NCBI GenBank assembly: GCA_039105265.1 | Contig: JAPFFF010000029.1 | Coordinates: 1,178,001 to 1,242,000, forward strand | DNA length: 64,000 nucleotides | Direction: 5' to 3' | Source: Tritrichomonas musculus | Lineage: Eukaryota > Parabasalia > Tritrichomonadida > Tritrichomonadidae | The notes under the pieces: model-generated | What the model was told of the DNA's origin: nothing | The model's input: only the letters and a program-made list of their open reading frames with translations | The model's database searches: none | Shown: positions 51,982 to 61,668 of the stretch, in pieces | Position numbering within the stretch: position 1 is the first letter of the stretch | Layout: every line of letters begins with the position of its first letter | Program-made: the position numbers and the translations under genes

Positions 51982-53286
51982 ATGGAAATAGAAGTTGAAA
52001 TTGCAATGAGACCCGAGTCTATTATTTCAGTCAATGAAATGAAGTCCTTTTTTGATCAATTTGTAAAAGACAATAATGAATTATTCATTTCAAGCATTTC
52101 ATACAACATGATCAACGATCTTCAAGTCAGAATAATGCAGATAGCACACTTTCCATCTCCTGATTACTATTCTGCAATTGATAATATTAAAGTTACAGGC
52201 AATAAGCCACCAATAGCAGTGCACTGTTATTTTTTGCATTACGATGACCAGCAAGATGATATAGTTGATAACGATGGTGAAATATTATCTATTGCTACTC
52301 AGACAATACTTCCATCAATTCAGTTTGCTCATGACTGGGATTCAATAATCTTTGATAATGCCAATGATAATATTAAAGTAACGCTATTGAATTTTATGAA
52401 AGCAAGTGTATTGTTTGCTGATAATAATGTTTGTCCAGAAACTGTGACGTCAAATCGTATAATCTTGCTATATGGACCACCTGGAACAGGGAAAACAACT
52501 ATATGCCATGGACTTGCCCAAAAATTATCAATTTTATATAGCGATCGTTTTTCAAATGGAATAATTCTTGAAGTAAACACTCACTCATTGTTTTCAAAAT
52601 GGTTTGCAGAAAGTGGCAAAATGGTGAAAAAGTTGTTTGATAGATTAAATAATATTGCTGAAGATAAATCTATTCTAGTATTTGTACTGATTGACGAAGT
52701 TGAATCAATAGCGACAGCACGACAGTCTTCATTAAACGGATCTGATCCATCCGACGCTATTAGAGTTGTTAATGCTTTATTGACTCAACTTGATAAGCTA
52801 AAGAAAAGAACAAATGTTATTGTCATGGCAACTTCAAATCTAACAGAATGCATAGATTTTGCTTTTCTTTCAAGAGCAGATATGAAACAATATATTGGAA
52901 CGCCATCTAAAATGGCAAGATACATGATTTTTAAAAGTTGTATTAATGAACTTTCAGATAAAGGCATTATTGAAACAGTTTATGATCTTTTGGATTATGA
53001 TAAATTACTAATTATATCTGAGGATGCCATAAATAATACTTTTCCAAACACGTCGAAATTACTCAATTCTGCTCTATTGTCAGAAGGATTAAGTGGAAGG
53101 ATTCTTCGTAGGCTTCCATTTCTTGCATTCGTTTATCGAAAACTCATTGTTCCAACACCTTTTCCAGAATTCATTAGTGCTTTAGACTTTGCGATTTCGA
53201 AGCAATCATTTGATCAACCCGAAGTTGTTAAACCAGAAAAGACTATTGAAATAAAGCCAGAAGTATCTTATGATCAATCAATTTAA
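51982..53286 (+). CDS. PCH2: TRIP13/PCH2 AAA+ ATPase
   Basis: 434 residues, the same length as TRIP13. The N-terminal HORMA-substrate-binding part is VEIAMRPESIISVNEMK and onward. The AAA+ core follows: WDSIIFDNANDNIKVTLLNF, Walker A LYGPPGTGKTTICHGLAQKL, EVNTHSLFSKWFAESGKMVK, Walker B VFVLIDEVESIATAR, sensor 1 NVIVMATSNLTECIDFAF, arginine-finger region LSRADMKQYIGTPS, and sensor 2 LSGRILRRLPFLAF. The EVNTHSLFSKWF and SDAIRVVNALLTQLD blocks are diagnostic of the family. TRIP13 remodels HORMA proteins (MAD2, HOP1) in the spindle checkpoint and meiosis. ATG 51982 is the natural start. Confidence 0.96.
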   Translation: MEIEVEIAMRPESIISVNEMKSFFDQFVKDNNELFISSISYNMINDLQVRIMQIAHFPSPDYYSAIDNIKVTGNKPPIAVHCYFLHYDDQQDDIVDNDGEILSIATQTILPSIQFAHDWDSIIFDNANDNIKVTLLNFMKASVLFADNNVCPETVTSNRIILLYGPPGTGKTTICHGLAQKLSILYSDRFSNGIILEVNTHSLFSKWFAESGKMVKKLFDRLNNIAEDKSILVFVLIDEVESIATARQSSLNGSDPSDAIRVVNALLTQLDKLKKRTNVIVMATSNLTECIDFAFLSRADMKQYIGTPSKMARYMIFKSCINELSDKGIIETVYDLLDYDKLLIISEDAINNTFPNTSKLLNSALLSEGLSGRILRRLPFLAFVYRKLIVPTPFPEFISALDFAISKQSFDQPEVVKPEKTIEIKPEVSYDQSI

Positions 53287-53439
53287 TGAATTAAACAATA
53301 ACTAATTAAAAGGTTAAAACAATATATCTTGATTTTTTTAAAAAAATGTTAGATATAGCTATATTATCAATGACAAAGAAAGTATTCAAAAGTTTTAAAA
53401 AAAGAAAAAAAAAATATGAGATTTTTTTTTCGAACTTGA

Positions 53440-53590
53440 AACCTCGGGTATCCTCGGAAATTGAATACTTCGGGCAAATCGGGATCGAGGATGACCGAGT
53501 AAAACGGTTATTTTCGGCCCGAAGTATTTTACTCGGGTAAACCGAGTACGGGAGTCTCCTCGATCCCGAAATTATTTTCGGGTAGATTCT
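53440..53590. repeat. GC-rich foldback with nested perfect palindromes
   Basis: Between convergent genes. AATACTTCGGGC (53464-53475) pairs with GCCCGAAGTATT (53517-53528). TCGGGATCGAGGA (53479-53491) pairs with TCCTCGATCCCGA (53557-53569). ACTCGG-gtaaa-CCGAGT (53531-53547) is a small hairpin. The first two pairs interleave rather than nest, so alternative folds compete. The CGGG/CCGA composition is strikingly unlike the surrounding AT-rich DNA. Confidence 0.85.
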
Positions 53591-53675
53591 TTTCAAAAAA
53601 TAATTTCATAAATATTTTTATTTTATACAAATATTTCACTAACAAAAAGAATTTTATAATAAAATTAAATCAACA

Positions 53676-55637
53676 CTAATTATAAGAATATTGAGTTGGC
53701 ATAAAAATATTAGGATATCCCCAATTCACTGTTCCATTATATTTATTTCTAAAGATTCCTTCTTTAATATTAACATTTAAACCACAATAAACTGCATTTT
53801 GAAGCTGAGGTGTTTTACCCGACTGTGAATAATGAAAAATATGAATCTCTCCGAACATTAATTTATAAATAATAGGCGAAAACATCCCAAGCAAACGATA
53901 ACTTAAAAAGGAATCGACGTTAAAATTTTCATGATCGTTATAATACGCGTTTATTTTGTACCAAAAATCACGATGGAAGCCTTGAAAGTCACCACAATCA
54001 CGATTTCTAGGATTACAAGGTTTATTACAGCCAAAATTAAAAACGGTATTGACTATTTTATTTCTGAAAAAGTTATTTTTAACGTGCAAAATAAACCAAT
54101 TATTGAAAGTGAATTTTGAGTTACTTCTCAATTTTCCGTTTGAATTAAAAGGTAAATTTGACTTTGACCTTATTGTTCTCAAAAGGAAACTTTTTGAAAA
54201 GAGATGTTTTTGAAGGCCTAAGAAAAAGTGGGGAGGCATTATCACATCACTACTTCCAGAGATTAAATATCTCCCTCTTCCTCTTCTCAATCCGATGTTC
54301 CTGAGGAAGTACTCAGGGAAGTAGGTGATTCTGTACTCCTTCTTGATTTTCTCGAGCAATTTCAATGGAATCGACATCAAAATGTGATGTTTTCTGAGCT
54401 CTGTCAAATTGTCTAGCCAACCGAATTTGCTTCGATACTCATCAGGCTGGATGCTCGTGACGCATATGAATTCAATCGAAGTCATCCCGTAGAATGACAT
54501 GAGAGCATCGTTGACAATTTGGCATGCAGAACGATACCGTTCAATTATCTTCTCGCTGTCACTTACAATTGTGACATGTGATGTGTAAACATAATTGGTC
54601 GTTGGCCTGATGATGCACGACTCAACAACAGAAGCGTAATGCTCCCTGACTTCCTCAATTGAAAAATCAAACGGACCACTCAATCCACTTTTTGAGAGCA
54701 TATGATTTTGAATGATTTCATTGGCCGTTTTTGAATGCTCTCTCAAATCAATGACTTTTTCTTCATTTCGATTCTTTTTCTTAATCAAGCCGAAAATGAC
54801 AGATGCAACTTCTTTCGCACTTGTATATTTCTGTTCTTTTTCATATGATATTTCAGTTTCATTTACGGTTATTCCCGTTATTTTGCCACGAACGAACCTG
54901 TCAAAAATGTAGTAATTCAAATCTCCGTTTTTCCTCGTGTGAATTGAATTCGGATAGAAAATCGGCTCAAATATTTTGTCGGTTAAAACGGTTATTCCAT
55001 TGTATTGAATTTGGTCGGTTACGTTCTTTGAAAAAGTTCGAATCAACATAACTTTTTGAGATGAAAAAATTGAATTGAAAATTGAATTGAGTTGTCTATC
55101 GTCTGTCAGATCAATGACAATTTTGAAATTGAGAAGTGCCAGAAGATCTGTCATGTTCTTGTCTGTCATGTTGACATGGTACCTGTTCTTTATCCTTCCG
55201 TATTTGATGTTGTTTGCTTTCAAAAGTGGCGTCAGTCGTGATCCGACTTTTTTCTTAGAGCCAATGACGAGCACTTCTGTCTCTCTGATCTCGAGCGGAT
55301 CTACATTGAACATGCACGAACAGAGACGCAAATCACGCGGCTCAAAGTCACTTTTCACCTTCGTTTCGTAGTCGTTCGCAGTGAGGAAACAAGCCCACTT
55401 TTTCGAACTTGCGATTCTCTTTGGATTTTCCCGTTTTGCGCGAAATATATTCGGAATTGGAATATAATTGTCTTGATTGGCTGGTGACTGGAGTTTTGGC
55501 TTGGCGAGGGAATAACTTGATGTATCAAATAATATTTGATTGTGAACAATACCACCGAAAATAAATGAAATAACTGCATAGCCAATTAAGATTATAAAAA
55601 CAAGTGTCTTAATGTATTTTTTAAAGTTAACGTGCAT
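53676..55637 (-). CDS. Type II membrane glycosyltransferase-like protein
   Basis: 653 residues from ATG 55637. The frame is open 120 nt upstream only from a TTG, and this start gives a proper signal anchor. An eight-residue cytosolic tail (MHVNFKKY) precedes a membrane helix TLVFIILIGYAVISFIFGGI and a large lumenal domain with Asn-x-Thr/Ser sites (HVNMTDKNMTD, TVNETE). The C-terminal half looks like a GT-A fold: RRGRGRYLISGSSDVIMPPH, then CGDFQGFHRDFWYKINAYYN and FLSYRLLGMFSP, resembling the GDFqg..r..F..i.GyDE region of galactosyltransferase-type enzymes. The acceptor is unknown. A Golgi location is likely. It may use UDP-sugars made by the nearby UGDH pathway, but that link is only conceptual. 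Confidence 0.65.
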   Translation of the reverse strand: MHVNFKKYIKTLVFIILIGYAVISFIFGGIVHNQILFDTSSYSLAKPKLQSPANQDNYIPIPNIFRAKRENPKRIASSKKWACFLTANDYETKVKSDFEPRDLRLCSCMFNVDPLEIRETEVLVIGSKKKVGSRLTPLLKANNIKYGRIKNRYHVNMTDKNMTDLLALLNFKIVIDLTDDRQLNSIFNSIFSSQKVMLIRTFSKNVTDQIQYNGITVLTDKIFEPIFYPNSIHTRKNGDLNYYIFDRFVRGKITGITVNETEISYEKEQKYTSAKEVASVIFGLIKKKNRNEEKVIDLREHSKTANEIIQNHMLSKSGLSGPFDFSIEEVREHYASVVESCIIRPTTNYVYTSHVTIVSDSEKIIERYRSACQIVNDALMSFYGMTSIEFICVTSIQPDEYRSKFGWLDNLTELRKHHILMSIPLKLLEKIKKEYRITYFPEYFLRNIGLRRGRGRYLISGSSDVIMPPHFFLGLQKHLFSKSFLLRTIRSKSNLPFNSNGKLRSNSKFTFNNWFILHVKNNFFRNKIVNTVFNFGCNKPCNPRNRDCGDFQGFHRDFWYKINAYYNDHENFNVDSFLSYRLLGMFSPIIYKLMFGEIHIFHYSQSGKTPQLQNAVYCGLNVNIKEGIFRNKYNGTVNWGYPNIFMPTQYSYN

Positions 55638-56042
55638 TTTAAGAATTCCACAGGAGATATAAAATAAGGAATACTTATAACAATATCTATATTGACCTTT
55701 ATTTGACCTTTCTTGAAATTTATCGTTATGTAATTCATTAAAAAAAAAAATTCTCAATGAAATTAGTTAAAATAACAACAATATATCAAAGAAAACCTAA
55801 AATAAAACATGAATAAAATCCAAATAATATCGTTTTTTTTAAACCATGCTTCAATTAAAACATAATCATAAATATATAATAATCTAATTAGATTTAATTA
55901 TAAAAAAAACAGTTCTTTTAATAAACAATATTAATATAAAACAATAATTTGAACAATAAATAAAACACTCCACACCTCTTCTTATTTGAAAATGATCAAT
56001 AATTCATCACAATTAAATTTGAATTGAATTTGATCGTTCCAT
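55638..56042. other. Intergenic, nothing seen
   Basis: About 400 bp of AT-rich sequence between two tandem minus-strand genes, including the 120-nt open extension upstream of the glycosyltransferase start. Confidence 0.5.
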
Positions 56043-59006
56043 TTAACAATCGGCTTTATTATTGAGTTTAGAAAGCTCGTCTCTCACTCTAACAATGACA
56101 TCCTTGAATGATTTCTCATCAATTGTCTGTTGCGGGTTGAAAAACTGGCTAAACTGGTCGGCAGCGAAAGTGAAGTACTTCCTCTTTTCCTTTTCGAACA
56201 TCCCTTTCATTTCATCAAGTTTTTGAGTGTATTCAGACTGTGCCTTAAGGATCTGTGTCTTTGCGTTTGCCTCGGAAATTTGTTTTTCTCTTTCGATTTG
56301 TTCGTTTAGAGTTTCAATTTCCTTTGACAATTTTTCCTTCTCAATTTTTGCGTCCTCACAAAAAGTTCTCATTTGGAACAACTTTTTCTGAGCACAACTC
56401 AATTGTTTAGTGAGTTTTTCAATATCCGCCCTTGAGCTTTTCAGCTGGCTCTGAAGCTCAGTGACGGTTTTATTCAAACTCGAATTTTCGACCGAATTTG
56501 AATTCAAATTTTTCAAATTTTCGTCTTTTTCAATGATCGCCTTCTCTGAATTTTCGAGCTTCAGTTTCAGGTCGACGATGGTTGCCTTCTGGCTTCTTAT
56601 TGTCTTCTTCAGATTGATGCCTTCCTCGTTCAACACCTGCACCTGCCGCTGGTACTCGTCGAGCATGCTTTTCATTTCACATAACTGGTCTCTTAACGTA
56701 CTTTCTATCTTCCTCCTCTCGCAGACCAGCTTGTCGACCTGCATCGAGCTCGCAGCCTCGCTTTCCTCCTTGATTCGCTCGAAGTTGGCAATCTGGAGCT
56801 TCTGCGAGCGAATTTTCCTCTTCATTTTGAGCATCTTTGTCTCGAGGTTTGTCAGATTGGACGATAGCTTCTGAATTTCGTCGTGCTTCAATTGAAGCTG
56901 CTTCTCGAGGTCGTCAGACTTGTCCTTCATCGATGAGATTGATTTTTTAAGATGACTGTTTTTGGTCGACTTTTTCTGTAGATTTTCTTTGAGCTTCTCA
57001 AATTTTGTGTGGAGACCGTTTATTTGAGAGACAAGTGAAGGGGCGTCGATCACCTGATAGGAAGGCGTCACGCGGAGCTGGTTCTGCTGGTTGTACTGAA
57101 GAGGAAGCGAGAAAGAATCGGCAAAATGATTGACGATCAATTTCAATGAGTCGTTTTCTTTTTTCATGACTGAAATCGAGTCGATTATGGCATCGAGGTC
57201 GTTGTAATTTATAGGCTGCTTGGGCGAGAAGAGGGCAGACAACGACACCATGAAGGAATCCTTCTCTTTTTGAAGCTGCTCATTCAATTGAATCGACTTT
57301 TTCAATTGATTTTTGATCAGTTCATTTTCGTTGCTGCTATCGTCCTTTTCCTTTATACTTTTTGTCACTTTTTGGACTTGTGGGGCAGGTGATGTGGGCA
57401 GATAAAAAGTGCCACCACAACCGCCAAATGACATTTGTTGCTCAATTTTTTTCCGTCCTAAATCATCACTCAAATTTCGTATTTGTTCTTCAAGTGAGGT
57501 GACTTCATGTCTCAATCTATCGTTTTCTGTATTTAATAAACGGTTATCGTTCTCACTTTTTGTGAGTTTTTCATCATATTTTTGTATTTGGTCATTTAAT
57601 TCAATTTCTTTGGTTTTGTTCCCTTTTTCAAGGATTTCTACCCTCTCTTTCAGTTTCTTGATCTTGTCTTTCTTAGTGGCAATGATTTGGGGGTCTTCTC
57701 GGCTCCTAAGAGCAAGTCTGACAGTTTGTAATTCGGTCATCGAATTTTGATGTAATAAATTAAGAGCGTTATAATCGGTTTTAATTCTTTCATAATTTCT
57801 CTTCATTTCTTCCCTTTCATTTTCTATATCATTCAATTTTTCTGTAAGAATTGATATTGTATCTTCAGCTTCAGAAAGCTTCTGGGTTAAATCTGTGTTT
57901 TTATGGGTCATATCTTCGAGATCACCTTCAAGATTAATTATTTTATTGTTGCTCTTCTCAGAACTTTTAACATCGGATATAATTGGCGTAACAAGATTTT
58001 GGATTGCAGGCAATGTAGATGATGATAAAGGAACAGCTCTTACTAAGTTAGTACTACTAGACGTTGATGTTAAGTTCATGTTAATGCGATTTTGTAAACT
58101 ACGCTTTAAAGATGAAATTTGCGAATTTAAAGTTTCAATTTTATGCTTATTTTCTGCATCAATAATTGCATAATCTTCTTCTTTTTCATGAATTTGATTT
58201 TTCAATTCTTCAATTTTGTCTATATATTCTTGATTTTGGGAGCAATAATCTTTTTTAATACTTAGAATTTCATTTTTTAATAATTCATTTTCCTTTTTTT
58301 GATCTTCGAGTTTTGCTAATAATTTCTTCCTCTTCTTTTCTATATTTGCTATTTGCTGGTTTTTGACAGTAACGGATGATGATATATCAAATTTATCTTG
58401 TAATTCTTGAACTTTAAGCGGAGGTTTATTAAGAAGTGTAATCAAATCTTCAGAATTTTTGAAATGTAATCCAAAGAAATGCTCTGCAGCTGCTAATAAT
58501 CTTGTAATTAAATTTTGAGATGTTTTCAATTCTACAATCATTTTTTCTTTATCACTTTCAAATTTGCTAACAATTATTTGATGGCTTTCTATGGTATCTT
58601 TCAATTTTTGATTTACTTTATCAATTCCATTTTGAAAATTGAATAAATCATTTTTTCTCTGTTCTTGCAGAACCTCTTTTTCTTCTTCATATTTTTGAGT
58701 CAAATCATCATTTGCACGAATTGCTAGCGAAAGACAATTATTAAGTTCTTCATTTTTTGATTTTAACTCGTTATTATTCGTTGATAATAATTGAATTTTT
58801 TGATGCAATTCAACAATTTGCGAATTGGAACGAATTGCTTCATCAAATTGAGCACGTAATTTAGAATTTTCTTTTTGAAGATGATCGTTGAGATCTTCAA
58901 GTTGGGCTCCACGACTTTCAGCGATTAACTGCATTTCTGTTTCATCTATCTTACTTGAATCTTTTGATAAATTCGGATCTGATTCGGAAATTGATTCAAA
59001 ATTCAT
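56043..59006 (-). CDS. Long coiled-coil protein (987 aa)
   Basis: Start at ATG 59006 (MNFESISESDPNLSKDSSKI). Almost the whole length after residue 40 is heptad-repeat coiled coil (QKIQLLSTNNNELKSKNEEL, LKKSISSMKDKSDDLEKQLQ), with short breaks. The first is around VKVQELQDKFDISSSVTVKN, the second is a Ser-rich linker near MNLTSTSSSTNLVRAVPLSS, and the third is GGCGGTFYLPTSPAPQ near 520. The C-terminus ends FTFAADQFSQFFNPQQTIDE and RVRDELSKLNNKADC, a small globular-looking cap. Such proteins are numerous in trichomonads and often annotated as viral A-type inclusion homologues, a label that is only a coiled-coil match. It is probably a cytoskeletal or Golgi tether; no function is assigned. Confidence 0.85.
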   Translation of the reverse strand: MNFESISESDPNLSKDSSKIDETEMQLIAESRGAQLEDLNDHLQKENSKLRAQFDEAIRSNSQIVELHQKIQLLSTNNNELKSKNEELNNCLSLAIRANDDLTQKYEEEKEVLQEQRKNDLFNFQNGIDKVNQKLKDTIESHQIIVSKFESDKEKMIVELKTSQNLITRLLAAAEHFFGLHFKNSEDLITLLNKPPLKVQELQDKFDISSSVTVKNQQIANIEKKRKKLLAKLEDQKKENELLKNEILSIKKDYCSQNQEYIDKIEELKNQIHEKEEDYAIIDAENKHKIETLNSQISSLKRSLQNRINMNLTSTSSSTNLVRAVPLSSSTLPAIQNLVTPIISDVKSSEKSNNKIINLEGDLEDMTHKNTDLTQKLSEAEDTISILTEKLNDIENEREEMKRNYERIKTDYNALNLLHQNSMTELQTVRLALRSREDPQIIATKKDKIKKLKERVEILEKGNKTKEIELNDQIQKYDEKLTKSENDNRLLNTENDRLRHEVTSLEEQIRNLSDDLGRKKIEQQMSFGGCGGTFYLPTSPAPQVQKVTKSIKEKDDSSNENELIKNQLKKSIQLNEQLQKEKDSFMVSLSALFSPKQPINYNDLDAIIDSISVMKKENDSLKLIVNHFADSFSLPLQYNQQNQLRVTPSYQVIDAPSLVSQINGLHTKFEKLKENLQKKSTKNSHLKKSISSMKDKSDDLEKQLQLKHDEIQKLSSNLTNLETKMLKMKRKIRSQKLQIANFERIKEESEAASSMQVDKLVCERRKIESTLRDQLCEMKSMLDEYQRQVQVLNEEGINLKKTIRSQKATIVDLKLKLENSEKAIIEKDENLKNLNSNSVENSSLNKTVTELQSQLKSSRADIEKLTKQLSCAQKKLFQMRTFCEDAKIEKEKLSKEIETLNEQIEREKQISEANAKTQILKAQSEYTQKLDEMKGMFEKEKRKYFTFAADQFSQFFNPQQTIDEKSFKDVIVRVRDELSKLNNKADC

Positions 59007-59448
59007 TGATATTATGCTATAATCATAAAAATCTTAAACGATCATCATTGAAAATAAACCGCCTAAATTTCAACCAATTTTTAATTCAAAAAATTAAAAT
59101 TTGATTTCTTATTTTTAAATTTCTAATCATGAATTAGAAAAATATAAGATAAATATTTGATTTGGATACGGATAACATTGTTTAAAATATTGAAAATTAC
59201 TCTAAGAATTCTTTTCAACTTTTGAAATATAACCCACAAATATATTGAAAAGAAGCGAAATAAATATTTTCAAATTTGAAAAAATTTTCAATGAAAGATT
59301 GAATTTTTTTTGGGAGATGATATAAATCCATTGAAAATCTAAATTTCAATAAGGCGAAATTCATGTCAATAGAGGTGAATTTTTTATATTAATTCAATAA
59401 TCTTTTTTATTCTGTAGTTTATATCTTATTGTACCTTTAGATTCAAAT

Positions 59449-60808
59449 ATGTCAAGTAAGAATCAGGAATCAACTCCCGCGCCTTGCGCATTTTCAGGAT
59501 GGCTTAAAAAGAAAGGAAGCCACCAAGGATTATGGCATCGCCGGTTTGTTGTTCTTAATGGAAATACATTGTATGTTTTTTTTTTTATTAGAACATTGAA
59601 ATAAACTAACACATAGAACTTTTTCGAAAGATGCTGAAGGTAAAGTTATCGATCAAGTCGTTACGCTTCCAAATAACCCTAAAGTTGATATGCTTGAAGG
59701 ATCAAATCAACCAAGATTTACAATCACTCTTTCACCAGATGAAATATTAACTTTAAACGCCGAAAAACAAGTTGATGCTAACCGCTGGATTGCAGCAATA
59801 AGATCTGTTACTGCACCACAAGCTTCTATGTCAATGGATATGTTTAATATCATATCTGTTTTAGGAAGAGGCTATTATGGAAAGGTTATGCTCTGCCAAA
59901 AGAAAGATACGAGCGAACTTTTTGCAATTAAATCTATTCAAAAGAGCCGTCTTGCAGAGTCAGGTAAAAGCGAAACAGTTTTGGCCGAAAGAAATATTAT
60001 GATGAAGGCTCATCACCCATTCATAGTCAATTTAGCTTTCGCATTTCAGACTCCATCAAAATTCTATTTAGGTTTAGAATACGCTCCAGGTGGTGAACTC
60101 TTTTATCATATGGATCGACTTGGAACAATTCAAATTGATGATGCAAGATTATATACCGCTGAAATTGGTTTAGCTCTTTCTTATTTACACTCAATTGGTA
60201 TTGTTTACAGAGATTTGAAACCAGAAAATATCCTTCTTGATGCTAATGGACATATCAAGCTCACTGATTTTGGTCTTTCAAAAGATATCTTAGCAACAGA
60301 TTCAGGAACTGCCTCCACATTTTGTGGAACTTCAGAATATCTCGCACCAGAGGTTGTTATGCAAATGCCATATAGTTACCCAATTGATATGTGGGCTCTA
60401 GGTGTCCTTGTTTATGAAATGATTTTGGGAACAACACCTTTCTTTGATGAAAATAAAGCTAAAATGTTTACTAATATTGTTAGTGCTGAACCTTTCTTCC
60501 CAGCTCAATTAGATCGCAGAATTTCCGATTTCATATCAAGACTTCTTGATAAAGATCCAAACACACGACCCAAATTCGATGAAATCAAAGATCATCCATT
60601 CTTTGAAGGATTCAATTGGGACAAAGTTTACAATAGGGAATACAGACCAAACTTTATACCACCAACCAAAGACCCACTCAATCCAACAAACTTTGATCCA
60701 GAATTTACAAGTGAAGCTGCAGCTGACTCATACGTTCCACCAGCTGTTGGTGATGTTGGAAACGTACCAGGATTTTCATACTTTGATTCAAACATTAATA
60801 GCGTGTGA
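59449..60808 (+). CDS. PH-domain AGC kinase (AKT/PKB-like), two exons
   Basis: Exon 1 is 59449-59570 (MSSKNQESTPAPCAFSGWLK onward); exon 2 is 59617-60808; total 437 residues. The PH domain (about 13-115) has FSGWLKKKGSHQGLWHRRFV and ends ANRWIAAIRSV. The kinase domain (about 130-385) has LGRGYYGKV, FAIKSIQKSRL, IVYRDLKPENILLDANGHIK, DFGLSKD, the activation loop TASTFCGTSEYLAPEV (PDK1-type Thr) and APE. The AGC tail runs to a hydrophobic-motif-like NVPGFSYFDS. Domain order matches AKT. Without exon 1 the PH domain would be cut. It is a likely PI3P/PIP3-responsive kinase; MOB at 20.9 kb belongs to a family that regulates a related AGC branch. Confidence 0.93.
59571..59616 (+). other. Canonical trichomonad spliceosomal intron (46 nt)
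   Basis: It begins GTATGT and ends ACTAACACATAG, the combined branch-point/3' splice motif characteristic of trichomonads. It interrupts the PH domain in phase 2 (TT|A, Leu). Removing it joins VVLNGNTL to TFSKDAEGKV in frame. It is the only such motif noticed in the window. Confidence 0.95.
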
Positions 60809-60903
60809 ATACGATAAAAATATATTTTTATCATTTTTTTCGTTTTTGCTTTAAAAAGTTTAAATGACGGTTTACAAATCTTCTTAAAATTTAAAAAGCT
60901 TAT

Positions 60904-61491
60904 ATGATTGATGAAGAAGAAAGTGATACATCAAAGTTTAAAATCTCTTTTTTAGGACCAAAGACAGGTGGCAAAACATGTATTATAACTCGATTCCATA
61001 ACAATAATTTTTCAACCCAAGTTGATTCAACGATTGGCGTGTCTTTTTTATCTCACACAATCCAAACATCAAAAACAAAAATTACTCTTCACATATGGGA
61101 TACAGCTGGCGAAGAACGCTATAGGTGTATAATTCCCATGTATTTTCGAGGCTCTGCTGCTCTCGTTGTAGTTTTTGATGTTTCCAGCCAACCAAATTTT
61201 GAACAAGCAAAAGAATGGTTTAAAATAATTTTAGATGAAGAGAATGAAGTATTTGATTTATACTTTGTTGGAAACAAAATTGATCTTCCCCGTCGTGTTT
61301 CCAAAAAAGATGCTATTGATTTTGCAAAATCTGTCAATGCAACTTATATTGAAACATCAGCTAAGACTGGCGAAAAAATAAATGATTTATTTTTAATGAT
61401 AGCTGAAAAAATTGTACAAAGAGAAGACTTATCTTTAGCCATTCCTCGTTCACTTACAATTGATGATCGTAAGGGAGGCTGCTGCAAGTGA
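60904..61491 (+). CDS. Rab-family small GTPase
   Basis: 195 residues from ATG 60904 (MIDEEESDTSKFKISFLGPK). It has P-loop GPKTGGKT, effector Thr in VDSTIGVSF, WDTAGEERYRCIIPMYFRGS, NKIDLPRR, ETSAKTG and a C-terminal GGCCK with tandem Cys for geranylgeranylation. The Gly at the second P-loop position (TGGKT instead of xVGKT/S) is unusual but is not a catalytic loss. It most resembles the Rab5/21/22 group by its YFRGS and NKID blocks. It sits 95 bp downstream of the AGC kinase on the same strand; no co-regulation is implied. Confidence 0.93.
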   Translation: MIDEEESDTSKFKISFLGPKTGGKTCIITRFHNNNFSTQVDSTIGVSFLSHTIQTSKTKITLHIWDTAGEERYRCIIPMYFRGSAALVVVFDVSSQPNFEQAKEWFKIILDEENEVFDLYFVGNKIDLPRRVSKKDAIDFAKSVNATYIETSAKTGEKINDLFLMIAEKIVQREDLSLAIPRSLTIDDRKGGCCK

Positions 61492-61668
61492 CAATTTTAT
61501 TGTTTCTTATTGTATTTATGTTGTTTATTTTTTTATATTATTAAAAAAAAATCAGATTAAGCTCACATTCATTATACTTATTATTTTACAAAATTTTTTT
61601 ATCGTATTTATCAAAATTTCACCAAGATTGAGAATTTTTTCAAATTTTTCATAATCTAATGTATTTGC

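Noticed and set aside
11611-55757. Upstream extensions of several ORFs (for example hydrophobic leaders before the ANTH, glycosyltransferase and VPS15 starts)
   Set aside because: They begin at TTG codons. Downstream ATGs give the expected domain ends (MGN for VPS15, a short cytosolic tail for the glycosyltransferase).
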